64,000 bases of DNA, from positions 34,436 through 98,435 of the forward strand of contig JAJTEN010000006.1 of the NCBI GenBank assembly GCA_021298155.1, written 5' to 3'. Numbering within the stretch: the stretch's first letter is position 1; every line of letters begins with the position of its first letter. The notes under the pieces are model-generated. The model was given only the letters and a program-made list of their open reading frames with translations. It was not told where the DNA came from and searched no databases. Of this stretch, positions 27,231 through 35,807 are shown in pieces. Position numbers and translations under genes: made by a program. The DNA is from Sphingobacteriales bacterium. GTDB taxonomy: Bacteria > Bacteroidota > Bacteroidia > UKL13-3.

Positions 27231-28772
27231 TAAAACACTAGTGACTCGCCAGTCATTTCTGGAGGCACCGGTATACCCATTAAAGTAAGAGCCGTAGGAG
27301 CCAAATCTGCTAATTTCCCCTTATTAATTTGATGCCTTATGTTTGGTTCAATCAGTATTAATGGTACAAGATTGGAATGGTACAAGATTGGTGGTGTGTG
27401 CCGTATTTGGAGAGCCATCTTCCTCATTTATCATATACTCCCCATTGCCATGATCTGCTGTAACCAATAAAGTATAGTTATTTTTTAGGGCGGCCTCAAC
27501 AATTCTTCCCAAGCAATCATCTACCTTTTCGATGGCCCTTATCTCTGCTTCAACAACCCCTGTATGTCCAACCATGTCTGGATTAGCAAAATTAACACAC
27601 ATAAAATCTGCCTCATTTTTCGCAATTTCTTGCAAGGTAAATTCACAAACCTGTTCGGCGCTCATTTCAGGTTGTAAATCATAGGTAGCCACTTTAGGCG
27701 AAGGTGCCATATGACGGGTTTCTCCTTCAAAAGGCGCTTCTTGTCCACCACTAAAAAAGAAAGTCACATGCGGATACTTCTCTGTTTCTGCAATGCGTAC
27801 CTGTTTTTTATGATTAGCTGCCAACACCTCACCTATGGTATTATTTAATTCAATATCAGGAAAAACTACCGATACATTTTTAAACGTTTTATCATAATCT
27901 GTAAGTGTTACATAATGCAGCGGCAATGCCTTCATATTGTGCTCAGGAAAATCTTGTTGCGTGAGCGCCATTGTAATTTCCCTTCCCCTATCTGTTCTAA
28001 AATTAAAGTTAATAACCACATCCCCATCGGCAATTACAGCCAAAGGTTTTTGGTTCGAACCAACACAAATAATTGGCCTTAAAAACTCATCTGTTTCACC
28101 AGCCAGATAGCGCGCTTGAATGCTTGCCAAAACATCCTCTGAAAATTCGCCCGAGGCGTTTACCATGGCATCATAAGCTAATTTTACACGCTCCCATCGC
28201 TTATCTCTATCCATGGCAAAATAACGGCCTGTTACGCTTGCCAATTTACCATGGGTTTGATCCAAATGAGCCAACAAATCTTTAATATATTGATATCCCC
28301 CTTTTGGATCGGTATCCCTGCCATCTGTAAAAGCATGAAGATAAAAATTTTCAAATGCCTGTTGGTGTAAATAACTACATAAACCCATTACATGATCTAA
28401 ACTACTGTGTACCCCCCCATCGCTCACCAAACCAATTAAATGTATTTTCTTGTTATTTTCTTTGGCATAGGTGAGCGCATTCTGCAGCGCAATATTGGTC
28501 TGAACCAAACCCTTTTCGAACGCTTTATTGATAAGCACCAATTGTTGGTAAACCACTCTCCCGGCACCAATATTCATGTGTCCAACTTCCGAATTCCCCA
28601 TTTGTCCATCGGGTAATCCCACCCACTCACCAGAAGTATACAACTCACTATTGGGATAGTTGGCAATTAGTGAATCAAAATTTGGTTTATTCGCTAAGCT
28701 GATAGCATTTCCTGCATAGGGTTTTCCATTTCCCCAACCATCTAAAATGAGCAATATTACGCGGTTATTCAT
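27230..28772 (-). pseudogene. gpmI: 2,3-bisphosphoglycerate-independent phosphoglycerate mutase, frameshifted by a 16-bp tandem duplication
   Basis: Glycolytic enzyme interconverting 3- and 2-phosphoglycerate, with two Mn ions. From the ATG at 28772 (MNNRVILLILDGWG) the frame runs through the phospho-serine loop GQMGNSEVGH, the metal ligands NPDMVGHTG and TADHGNGEYM, and NTAHTTNLVP. It then leaves the frame, adds nine foreign residues and stops at 27348. The missing end (LVPLILIEPN...MTGESLVF) is the separate ORF 27230-27427. The cause is a perfect 16-bp duplication at 27360-27391. Without one copy the gene is 508 aa, normal for the family. All metal ligands precede the shift; about 43 C-terminal residues are lost. 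Could be broken, switchable, or an assembly error. Confidence 0.9.
27360..27391. repeat. Perfect 16-bp tandem duplication inside gpmI
   Basis: The unit AATGGTACAAGATTGG occurs twice head-to-tail (27360-27375 and 27376-27391). Sixteen is not a multiple of three, so the downstream frame is shifted. In the minus-strand reading the duplicated codons are those for N-L-V-P. Confidence 0.97.
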
Positions 28773-28855
28773 GTATGCGAAAATATTCCTTTTAAATAAC
28801 AAAAATTGTGATTTATATTAGTAGGGTTAAAAAATAATCCTGATTGGCATTGTTT

Positions 28856-28869
28856 TTGGGTTAACCCAA
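28856..28869. promoter_or_regulatory. 14-bp perfect palindrome upstream of the DUF4783 gene
   Basis: TTGGGTTAACCCAA is its own reverse complement. It lies 18 bp before the ATG at 28888 and in the gap between the divergent genes gpmI and DUF4783. It is a plausible operator for a dimeric regulator, but no regulator is encoded nearby. Confidence 0.4.
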
Positions 28870-28887
28870 GTAAATCTTAAAAAACGC

Positions 28888-29271
28888 ATGAAAAAAATCC
28901 TATATGTATTTATTAGCTTACAGATAATAGTCTTCGCAGCTAAAGCAGATTCATTTGACGATATTATGGTGGCCATGAAAAATGCCCAAACTCCGGGAGT
29001 TATTAAATTTTTTAGCAATAATGTGGAGCTAACTTTATTAGAAAACGAAGGCATTTACAGTAAACAACAGAGCGAGCAAATGTTAAAGAATTTCTTTGCA
29101 CAACATCCGCCAAAAAATGTAAACATACAACATAAGGGAAGTTCTGCCCAAGGAGCCAAGTATGCTATAATTACCTATGAGGCAAGCAATGGTAAATTTA
29201 GAACCTATATTTTTATGAAAGACAATGGGCACGGACTCCAAGTAAATGAATTTCGTATAGAACGGGAGTAG
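28888..29271 (+). CDS. DUF4783 family secreted protein
   Basis: 127 aa with a signal peptide (MKKILYVFISLQIIVFAAKA) and a mature domain beginning DSFDDIMVAMKNAQTPGVIKFF and containing VELTLLENEGIYSKQQSEQMLKNFF, the recognisable pattern of the Bacteroidota family DUF4783, with an NTF2-like fold expected. No enzyme residues stand out. Periplasmic, function unknown. It is convergent with thyA, with heptamer repeats in between. Confidence 0.75.
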   Translation: MKKILYVFISLQIIVFAAKADSFDDIMVAMKNAQTPGVIKFFSNNVELTLLENEGIYSKQQSEQMLKNFFAQHPPKNVNIQHKGSSAQGAKYAIITYEASNGKFRTYIFMKDNGHGLQVNEFRIERE

Positions 29272-29273
29272 AA

Positions 29274-29308
29274 TTGGGACCATAGTCTAGGGACGATAGA
29301 CCATAGTT
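29274..29308. repeat. 7-bp tandem array between DUF4783 gene and thyA
   Basis: Five heptamers in phase, beginning 3 bp after a stop codon: TTGGGAC, CATAGTC, TAGGGAC, GATAGAC, CATAGTT. They are the same words as at 27133 and 58409. A second, more degenerate run with words like ATTCGAA, GTGCGAT and ATTCGAG follows at about 29325-29350. Confidence 0.7.
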
Positions 29309-29368
29309 TTTGATTCTTCTTCATTCGAAATACAACGTGCGATATTCGAGATTTCCAAACTTTAGATT

Positions 29369-30163
29369 TTACACTGCCACTGGCGCTTTGATAGCTGGAT
29401 GCGGATTATAGTTTTGTATGGTGAAATCTTCGTAAGTAAAATCGAAGATAGATTGAACAGCAGGGTTTAATTGGAGGCTTGGGTAAGGTTTTGGTTCGCG
29501 ACTTAATTGTAACTCTACTTGTTCGAAATGATTGCTGTAAATGTGGGCATCACCAAAAGTATGAATAAAATCACCAACCTCTAAGTTACAAACCTGTGCA
29601 ATCATATGCGTTAAAAAGGCATAGCTAGCTATATTAAAAGGTACGCCTAAAAACATATCGGCGCTGCGCTGGTACAATTGGCAACTTAATTTGCCATTGG
29701 CTACATAGAATTGAAAAAAGGCATGACAGGGCATTAGCGCCATTTTATTTAAATCTGATACATTCCAGGCACTAACAATCATGCGCCTACTATCTGGGTT
29801 TTTCTTAATAGTATCAATCACCTCTGAAAGCTGGTCAATATAGGTACCATTGGCAGCAGGCCAAGAGCGCCATTGGTAGCCATAAACCGGACCCAAATCT
29901 CCGTTTTCATTGGCCCATTCATCCCATATGGATACGCCATTATCTTTCAAATATTTGGTATTGGTTTCTCCTTTTATAAACCAAAGCAATTCGTGAATGA
30001 TAGACTTTAAATGAACCTTTTTGGTGGTAATAAGCGGAAAACCTTCCTGCAAATTAAACCGCAATTGTGCACCAAAAATGCTACGCGTACCCGTACCCGT
30101 TCTATCTGATTTAAAAGTACCCGTTTCATAAATATGCTTTAACAGCTGCTCGTATTGGTTCAT
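29369..30163 (-). CDS. thyA: Thymidylate synthase
   Basis: 264 aa, exactly the E. coli-type length. It makes dTMP from dUMP with methylene-THF. Landmarks: [19 protein letters not shown] near the start (phosphate-binding Arg), [14 protein letters not shown], the nucleophile in [33 protein letters not shown], and the C-terminal IKAPVAV. Starts at the ATG at 30163. No folA follows; the DHFR-fold gene at 24.4 kb is not adjacent. Confidence 0.98.
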   Translation of the reverse strand: MNQYEQLLKHIYETGTFKSDRTGTGTRSIFGAQLRFNLQEGFPLITTKKVHLKSIIHELLWFIKGETNTKYLKDNGVSIWDEWANENGDLGPVYGYQWRSWPAANGTYIDQLSEVIDTIKKNPDSRRMIVSAWNVSDLNKMALMPCHAFFQFYVANGKLSCQLYQRSADMFLGVPFNIASYAFLTHMIAQVCNLEVGDFIHTFGDAHIYSNHFEQVELQLSREPKPYPSLQLNPAVQSIFDFTYEDFTIQNYNPHPAIKAPVAV

Positions 30164-30249
30164 TTTATAAAAATTTGTACTTGCAATAATAAGGTGTTTT
30201 TTGAAAACTTATTTGTATTTTCCACCCAAAAATAAGTCCAGCTTTTACT

Positions 30250-31020
30250 ATGAAAAAATTACTACTATTATCGCTTAGCCTGATTGTTTTGAACCCAATT
30301 TTTGCGCAAAAGAAAAAAGATAAAAAAAATCCTTGGCTCAGCACCGCTCCTGCAACCGCAGTGAAAGATTGGGATGGTGCATACTTGGGCGTTGTTCCAT
30401 GTCCGAATTGCGAAGGCATTCAAACCATGATTAAATTAAACAAAGACAATACCTATACCATCCAAACCAAATACCTGGGAAAAGGAACAGATATTCTGGA
30501 AGATAAAGGTAAAATATATTGGAATAGCGACGGATTTAATTTGCTTTTACTAAATGGCAGTGACTCTTCATTTATTAAACTTTCGCTAAACCAAATTACC
30601 CTGCTTGATGCAGAAGGAAAAGTAGTAAGCGGAGAATATGCTAGTTTTTACAACCTGAAAAAAGATAAACTTGTTATCACAGAAAAATATTGGAAATTGA
30701 TTGAACTAAATGGAAAACCATTGCCAAATGTTTCGAGAGAAAAAGAACCATTTATCGTTTTAAAAGACAAGGGCAAAAATTTTGGTGGAAATGCCGGGTG
30801 CAATACCCTAATTGGAAAATATGAATTGGCAGATCGCAATAAAATTAGTTTTAGCGACCTTGTTACAACCATGATGGCCTGCCCCGATCCTGATACAGAG
30901 CTTGCCATTAGAGATGCGTTAGAAAGCACAGATCATTATGTGATAGATGGTGATTTTCTTCGCTTAGAAGATGCTAGAAACAGAGTAAATGCTAAATTTC
31001 TGCGTATTTATTTAAAATAA
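30250..31020 (+). CDS. Secreted NlpE-like plus META domain protein
   Basis: 256 aa. After a signal peptide (LLLLSLSLIVLNPIFAQ) comes an NlpE N-terminal-like domain (about 38-130: WDGAYLGVVPCPNCEGIQTMI, with the CxxC of that family), then a META domain (about 145-256: YWKLIELNGKPLP, FGGNAGCNTLIGKYEL, MMACPDPDTELAIRDAL). Both are common in envelope stress and heat-shock (HslJ-like) proteins. NlpE senses surface and copper stress in E. coli; here no lipobox is seen, so it is probably periplasmic. The exact role is unknown. Confidence 0.8.
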   Translation: MKKLLLLSLSLIVLNPIFAQKKKDKKNPWLSTAPATAVKDWDGAYLGVVPCPNCEGIQTMIKLNKDNTYTIQTKYLGKGTDILEDKGKIYWNSDGFNLLLLNGSDSSFIKLSLNQITLLDAEGKVVSGEYASFYNLKKDKLVITEKYWKLIELNGKPLPNVSREKEPFIVLKDKGKNFGGNAGCNTLIGKYELADRNKISFSDLVTTMMACPDPDTELAIRDALESTDHYVIDGDFLRLEDARNRVNAKFLRIYLK

Positions 31021-31066
31021 TTTACACAAAATCGTCCTTTAAATTGATTTTTTTATACCTAATCCA

Positions 31067-31097
31067 TTTGCAAAGCAGATAGGAATAAATACTTTTG
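31067..31097 (+). promoter_or_regulatory. Consensus Bacteroidota promoter for pdhC
   Basis: TTTG (31067-31070), exactly 19 bp, TACTTTTG (31090-31097): a full match to both elements. Transcription would begin near 31104, giving a leader of about 20 nt before the ATG at 31123. Confidence 0.8.
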
Positions 31098-31122
31098 CAA
31101 AGCAAAAAAATGAAATAACAAG

Positions 31123-32361
31123 ATGGCTGAAGTAATTAATATGCCCAAAATGAGCGATACAATGACCGAGGGTGTAATCGTATCATGGTTAAAAAATGTG
31201 GGTGATGATATAAAACCTGGTGATATATTAGCTGAAGTAGAAACAGATAAAGCTACCATGGAATTGGAGAACTTTGTAAAAGGTACGCTTTTGCATATTG
31301 GTATTCCTGCTGGCGGTTCAGTTCCAGTTGATGCACTCATTGCTATTGTTGGCCAGAAAGGCGAAGATATTAGTGCTTTATTGCAAGCATCACCAAAAAC
31401 CGCATCGGCTGAACCAAAAAATGAAGTTGCAGAAACAACCAAGAATGCGCATGAAACACCTGCAACTGTGCAAGTAGAAAATGTGCAACATGGATCAGAC
31501 AGCAGAGTGAAGGCTTCTCCATTGGCAAAATCTTTAGCCAAAGAAAAAGGTATCGACTTAGCCGCCATTGCTGGCAGTGGCGATAATGGACGCATTGTTA
31601 AAAAAGACATTGAAAACTATAACCCAAGCACCAAAACCAGTCAAACAGTTACAATTAATTTGCCGCAAATTGTTGCCCAAGAGAGTTATACCGAAGTTGC
31701 AGTTAGCCAAATGCGCAAGGCTATTGCACGCAGATTGAGTGAAAGTAAACACACGGCACCACATTTTTATTTAACCATGTCTATTAACATGGATAAAGCC
31801 ATTGCCGCACGCAAACAAATGAACGAATACAGTGAGGCTAAAATATCTGTAAACGATATTATTATAAAAGCAGTAGCCCTTGCCTTGCGCAAAAACCCAA
31901 ATGCCAATTCATCTTGGCTTGGCGATAAAATTAGGTATAACAACCACATTAATATTGGTGTAGCAGTTGCCATTGAAGATGGGCTAATTGTGCCAGTTGT
32001 GAAGTTTGCAGACAATAAAAGCTTGTCACATATCAGCACAGAGGTGAAGCAATTGGCAGAAAAAGCAAAAAACAAAAAATTACAGCCTAATGAGTTTGAG
32101 GGTAATACGTTCACCATTTCAAATTTAGGCATGTTTGGAATCGACGAATTTACAGCTATCATTAATCCACCTGATGCGTGTATTCTAGCTGTTGGTGCTG
32201 CCAAAGAAACCGTGGTAGCAGAAAACGGACAAATGAAAATAAGCCAGATAATGAAAGTAACACTCAGTTGCGATCATAGAGTGGTTGATGGCGCCGTAGG
32301 ATCTGCATTCTTAGCTACCTTAAAAGATTTACTTGAAAACCCGGTAAAAATGTTGGTTTAG
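31123..32361 (+). CDS. pdhC: Dihydrolipoamide acyltransferase (E2) of the pyruvate dehydrogenase-type complex
   Basis: 412 aa. One N-terminal lipoyl domain with the modified Lys in EVETDKATMELE (about residue 43), a linker, a peripheral-subunit-binding domain (VKASPLAKSLAKEKGIDLAAIAGSG, about 125-160), and the catalytic core ending in SCDHRVVDGAVG with the active-site His and Asp. The MPKMSDTMTEG start and AMTEG-like words favour the pyruvate rather than the oxoglutarate complex, though E2 of branched-chain type cannot be fully excluded. It has one lipoyl domain, while many relatives have two. E1 and E3 are not in the window. Confidence 0.85.
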   Translation: MAEVINMPKMSDTMTEGVIVSWLKNVGDDIKPGDILAEVETDKATMELENFVKGTLLHIGIPAGGSVPVDALIAIVGQKGEDISALLQASPKTASAEPKNEVAETTKNAHETPATVQVENVQHGSDSRVKASPLAKSLAKEKGIDLAAIAGSGDNGRIVKKDIENYNPSTKTSQTVTINLPQIVAQESYTEVAVSQMRKAIARRLSESKHTAPHFYLTMSINMDKAIAARKQMNEYSEAKISVNDIIIKAVALALRKNPNANSSWLGDKIRYNNHINIGVAVAIEDGLIVPVVKFADNKSLSHISTEVKQLAEKAKNKKLQPNEFEGNTFTISNLGMFGIDEFTAIINPPDACILAVGAAKETVVAENGQMKISQIMKVTLSCDHRVVDGAVGSAFLATLKDLLENPVKMLV

Positions 32362-32393
32362 GCTCAGCTTATTTATTTAAAATGAGTATGTAA

Positions 32394-33320
32394 ATGAGGG
32401 CTATAATTGACTTAGGTACCAATACCTTTCATTTACTAATTGCTGAAATTAACAAGGGAGAAATCATTGAATTTTTCCAAAAACAAATTCCAGTTAAAAT
32501 TGGACTGGGAGGTATAAACGAAGGAAAAATTACGGAAGAGGCTTATCTCAGGGGAATAAATGCCCTAGCTGAATTTTATTCCATTATACAATCATATGCC
32601 ATTTCAAATGTATTGGCAACTGGAACATCCGCCATTCGAAACGCAAAAAATGGCGAACAATTTTTGGCTGAAGTTAAATCGCGCTTTGGCTTCGAGGTAC
32701 AACAAATTTCTGGCAACCGTGAGGCAGAACTGATCTATGTAGGTGTGAAAAAATCATTCCAATTCCCCAAAGAACCATTAGTGGTAATGGATATTGGTGG
32801 TGGTAGTGTGGAGCTTATTATTGGAATACAAGATACCATTCTTTGGAAACAAAGTTTTGAAGTAGGTGCTGCCAGATTGCTTGATATTTTTAGGCCAAAT
32901 GACCCCATCACACCTGCACAAATTAATGCTATTGAAGAATATCTATTAAAAACATTTAAACCATTTTCAGATGCCTTAATAGAAACACGTATTAAGTATG
33001 GAAAATGCAACACCTTAGTTGGGTCTGCGGGCAGTTTTGAAACCTTATTGGATGTGCTTCAAGTTGACTTAAAATACAAACATGAAGCTGTTAGTAAATT
33101 TGCAAAAGCAGTAAAAATGAGCGATGCAAGTGTTTTTTATGCTTTTATTTTAACAAGTACCCGAGAGGAAAGAGAAAAAATGCAAGGTTTACTTCCATTT
33201 AGGATAGGTATGATTGTTGTAGCCACATTATTAATGCGTCACATATCAAATAATTATGGCTTTTCAGAAATAATTGTAAGCCATTATGCCTTAAAAGAAG
33301 GCTTATTACTAGGCAGCTAA
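32394..33320 (+). CDS. Exopolyphosphatase / pppGpp phosphohydrolase (Ppx/GppA family)
   Basis: 308 aa, the short single-core form. The two ATP-grasp-like phosphate loops of the ASKHA fold are clear: AIIDLGTNTFHLLIAEI at the N-terminus and VVMDIGGGSVELIIG at about 130. LATGTSAIRNAKNG and SGNREAELIYVG lie between. It removes phosphate from polyphosphate or pppGpp; the two activities cannot be told apart by eye. It follows pdhC by 32 bp on the same strand. Confidence 0.88.
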   Translation: MRAIIDLGTNTFHLLIAEINKGEIIEFFQKQIPVKIGLGGINEGKITEEAYLRGINALAEFYSIIQSYAISNVLATGTSAIRNAKNGEQFLAEVKSRFGFEVQQISGNREAELIYVGVKKSFQFPKEPLVVMDIGGGSVELIIGIQDTILWKQSFEVGAARLLDIFRPNDPITPAQINAIEEYLLKTFKPFSDALIETRIKYGKCNTLVGSAGSFETLLDVLQVDLKYKHEAVSKFAKAVKMSDASVFYAFILTSTREEREKMQGLLPFRIGMIVVATLLMRHISNNYGFSEIIVSHYALKEGLLLGS

Positions 33321-33383
33321 TTGTTAAAATTGGAAAGCCATAAGCCAATGGAACAAATTGCGGATTAAATGTTTACATTTTTC

Positions 33384-33414
33384 TTTCGCAGAATAATTTG
33401 CTGTATTATCTTCG
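33384..33414 (+). promoter_or_regulatory. glnA promoter candidate
   Basis: TTTC (33384-33387), 19 bp, TATCTTCG (33407-33414). The -7 box has C for T at one place, as is common in this window. The ATG at 33444 follows 29 bp later. Confidence 0.5.
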
Positions 33415-33443
33415 CCCAAAATTCACAAATCAATTAAAGCGCC

Positions 33444-35627
33444 ATGCTAAGTTCACGCTCAAAAGCCCTCGAAACAGTTCAAAGTAGGAAAACAGTATCT
33501 GTTACACCGCCATCCATTCGTGTGTCTGAATACTTTAACAGCAATGTTTTTACAGACTCATCTATGATGGAATTTCTATCAAAAGAAGCGTATAAAGCTG
33601 TTTCTGCTGCCATTAAAAATGGAGACAGAATAGATCGATCAATGGCAGATCAAGTGGCAGCTGGGATGAAGAATTGGGCGATTTCTAAAGGAGTTAGTCA
33701 CTACACCCATTGGTTTCAACCTTTAACCGGTGCAACTGCAGAAAAGCATGATTCATTTTTTGAGCCAACGGAAGATGGCAGAGCCATTGAAAAATTTGCA
33801 GGCGGCGCTTTGGTTCAGCAAGAACCCGATGCCTCTAGTTTTCCGAATGGCGGCATTCGAAATACTTTTGAAGCAAGAGGTTATACGGCTTGGGACCCAT
33901 CATCACCAGCTTTTATCATGGAGGGCTCAAATGGAAAAACATTATGTATTCCCACCATTTTTGTTTCATACACTGGTGAGGCACTAGATTATAAGGCACC
34001 TTTATTGAAGGCATTACATGCAGTAGAAAAATCAGTTGTAAGTGTGGTAAATGCTTATTTTGATAAAAATGTAACCAAAGCATGGGCATCATTGGGAATT
34101 GAACAAGAATATTTCTTGATTGATGAGGCAATGTATGTGGCTCGACCAGATTTAATGTTAACAGGTAGAACTTTAATTGGATTATCTCCTGAGAAAGGTC
34201 AGCAATTAGAAGATCATTATTTTGGCTCTATCCCTCCACGTGTGTACGACTTTATGATAGATTTTGAGACAGAATGCTACAAACTAGGAATTCCACTTAA
34301 AACACGTCATAATGAAGTTGCGCCCTCACAATATGAATGTGCGCCTAATTTTGAAGAAGTAAATTTAGCCATAGATCACAACCAATTGCTTATGGATGTT
34401 ATGGAGAAAGTGGCTATTCGTCATAAGTTTAAAGTGCTATTGCATGAAAAACCATTTGCCGGTATTAACGGCAGTGGAAAGCATAATAATTGGAGTTTGA
34501 TAACCAATAATGGAACTAATTTATTGGCACCCACTCAAAATCCACAAGAAAACTTACAGTTTTTGAGCTTTTTTGTAAATGTTATAAAAGCCGTGCACGA
34601 TCATGCAGACTTAATGCGTGCCTCTATTGCATCTGCTGGAAATGAACACCGCTTGGGGGCTAATGAAGCTCCGCCAGCGATTATGAGTATTTTTATTGGT
34701 AGCCAAATGACCGAAGTGTTAGAAAGTTTATTAAACAATAAATCTACCAAAAATACAAGCAAAGCCGCGTCTATTAATGTGAAGAAAATTCCTGAAATTT
34801 TACTCGACAATACAGATAGAAACAGAACCTCTCCATTTGCTTTTACTGGAAATAAATTTGAGTTTAGGGCGGTTGGATCAAGCGCAAACAGCGCTAATGC
34901 TATGATTGTTATGAATACGATTATGGCAAACCAACTTAATCAGTTTAAAATTGATACAGATGCCTTGATTAAAAAAGGTAAAAAGAAAGAGGATGCCATT
35001 TTAGAAGTGCTAAAAACGTATTACAAAGCCAGCAAAAGAATATTGTTTGAAGGAAATGGCTATGGCGATGAATGGGTAAAAGAGGCTGCTAAACGTGGAC
35101 TAAACAACATTAAAAGTACACCAGAAGCACTAAATGCATATATTAGTAAAGAAAGTAAAGATCTCTTTGTAAAGAATGAAATTTTTAACGAAGTTGAACT
35201 CAATGCCCGTTATGAAATCATGCAAGAATTATATGTTAAAAAAATTGACATAGAAGCAAAGCTCATAGCCCAATTAGCAACAAGTCACGTTATCCCAGCA
35301 GGAATTGCCTATCAGCGTAACCTAGCCGAAAATGTTAAGGCCATGAAAGACGCTGGGTTAAATAAATCTGACACAGAAGTTCAAGTAAATTTAATTAAAG
35401 AACTGGGTAGTCACATTAAGCAAATTAGCCAAAACGTAAATAAGTTATTGCTTGAATTAGAAAAAGCGCATCACCTCGGTAGCACCTACAAAACTGCCTC
35501 AGCCTTCTCAAATAAAATTAAACCTTTGTTTGAACCAATTAGAGAGAGCAGCGACGCCCTAGAGTTTTTAGTTGACGACGAATTGTGGAAGTTACCTAAA
35601 TATAGAGAAATGTTATTTGTTAAATAA
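33444..35627 (+). CDS. glnA: Glutamine synthetase type III
   Basis: 727 aa, the size of GSIII (about 700-730), much longer than GSI (~470). It joins glutamate and ammonia using ATP. Typical GSIII words: FEARGYTAWDPSSPAFI near residue 150, WASLGIEQEYFLID, KTRHNEVAPSQYECAP, HEKPFAGINGSGKHNNWSL and ANEAPPAIMSIFIG. Upstream of these is the GSIII-specific N-terminal region. No adenylylation site of the GSI kind is expected. It stands alone with its own promoter and an AT-rich terminator. Confidence 0.97.
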   Translation: MLSSRSKALETVQSRKTVSVTPPSIRVSEYFNSNVFTDSSMMEFLSKEAYKAVSAAIKNGDRIDRSMADQVAAGMKNWAISKGVSHYTHWFQPLTGATAEKHDSFFEPTEDGRAIEKFAGGALVQQEPDASSFPNGGIRNTFEARGYTAWDPSSPAFIMEGSNGKTLCIPTIFVSYTGEALDYKAPLLKALHAVEKSVVSVVNAYFDKNVTKAWASLGIEQEYFLIDEAMYVARPDLMLTGRTLIGLSPEKGQQLEDHYFGSIPPRVYDFMIDFETECYKLGIPLKTRHNEVAPSQYECAPNFEEVNLAIDHNQLLMDVMEKVAIRHKFKVLLHEKPFAGINGSGKHNNWSLITNNGTNLLAPTQNPQENLQFLSFFVNVIKAVHDHADLMRASIASAGNEHRLGANEAPPAIMSIFIGSQMTEVLESLLNNKSTKNTSKAASINVKKIPEILLDNTDRNRTSPFAFTGNKFEFRAVGSSANSANAMIVMNTIMANQLNQFKIDTDALIKKGKKKEDAILEVLKTYYKASKRILFEGNGYGDEWVKEAAKRGLNNIKSTPEALNAYISKESKDLFVKNEIFNEVELNARYEIMQELYVKKIDIEAKLIAQLATSHVIPAGIAYQRNLAENVKAMKDAGLNKSDTEVQVNLIKELGSHIKQISQNVNKLLLELEKAHHLGSTYKTASAFSNKIKPLFEPIRESSDALEFLVDDELWKLPKYREMLFVK

Positions 35628-35691
35628 GGAATTTTTTCTTAGTTGGCAATCTAAGTATAGCTACTAAACGATTGATTGATAGCTGTATTTT

Positions 35692-35734
35692 TAAAAAAAA
35701 TCAAAAATTTTTATTAAATTTTTGATTTTTTTTA
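35692..35734. terminator. AT-rich terminator after glnA
   Basis: An almost pure A/T hairpin: AAAAATCAAAAATTT and AAATTTTTGATTTTT around a short TTATT loop, followed by more T. The long T-tract gives it the form of a rho-independent terminator although the stem has only one G-C pair per arm. Confidence 0.7.
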
Positions 35735-35807
35735 TTTTAAGTGTCGGTTAAATTAGATTTTTTAATAAACTTGCATTAATTACGTTTAACTAGAAAACCC
35801 AATTTTC

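Noticed and set aside
27230-27427. ORF of 65 aa on the minus strand as a separate gene
   Set aside because: Its sequence (LVPLILIEPN to MTGESLVF) is the missing C-terminus of gpmI, displaced by the 16-bp duplication; its first residues are an out-of-frame shadow.
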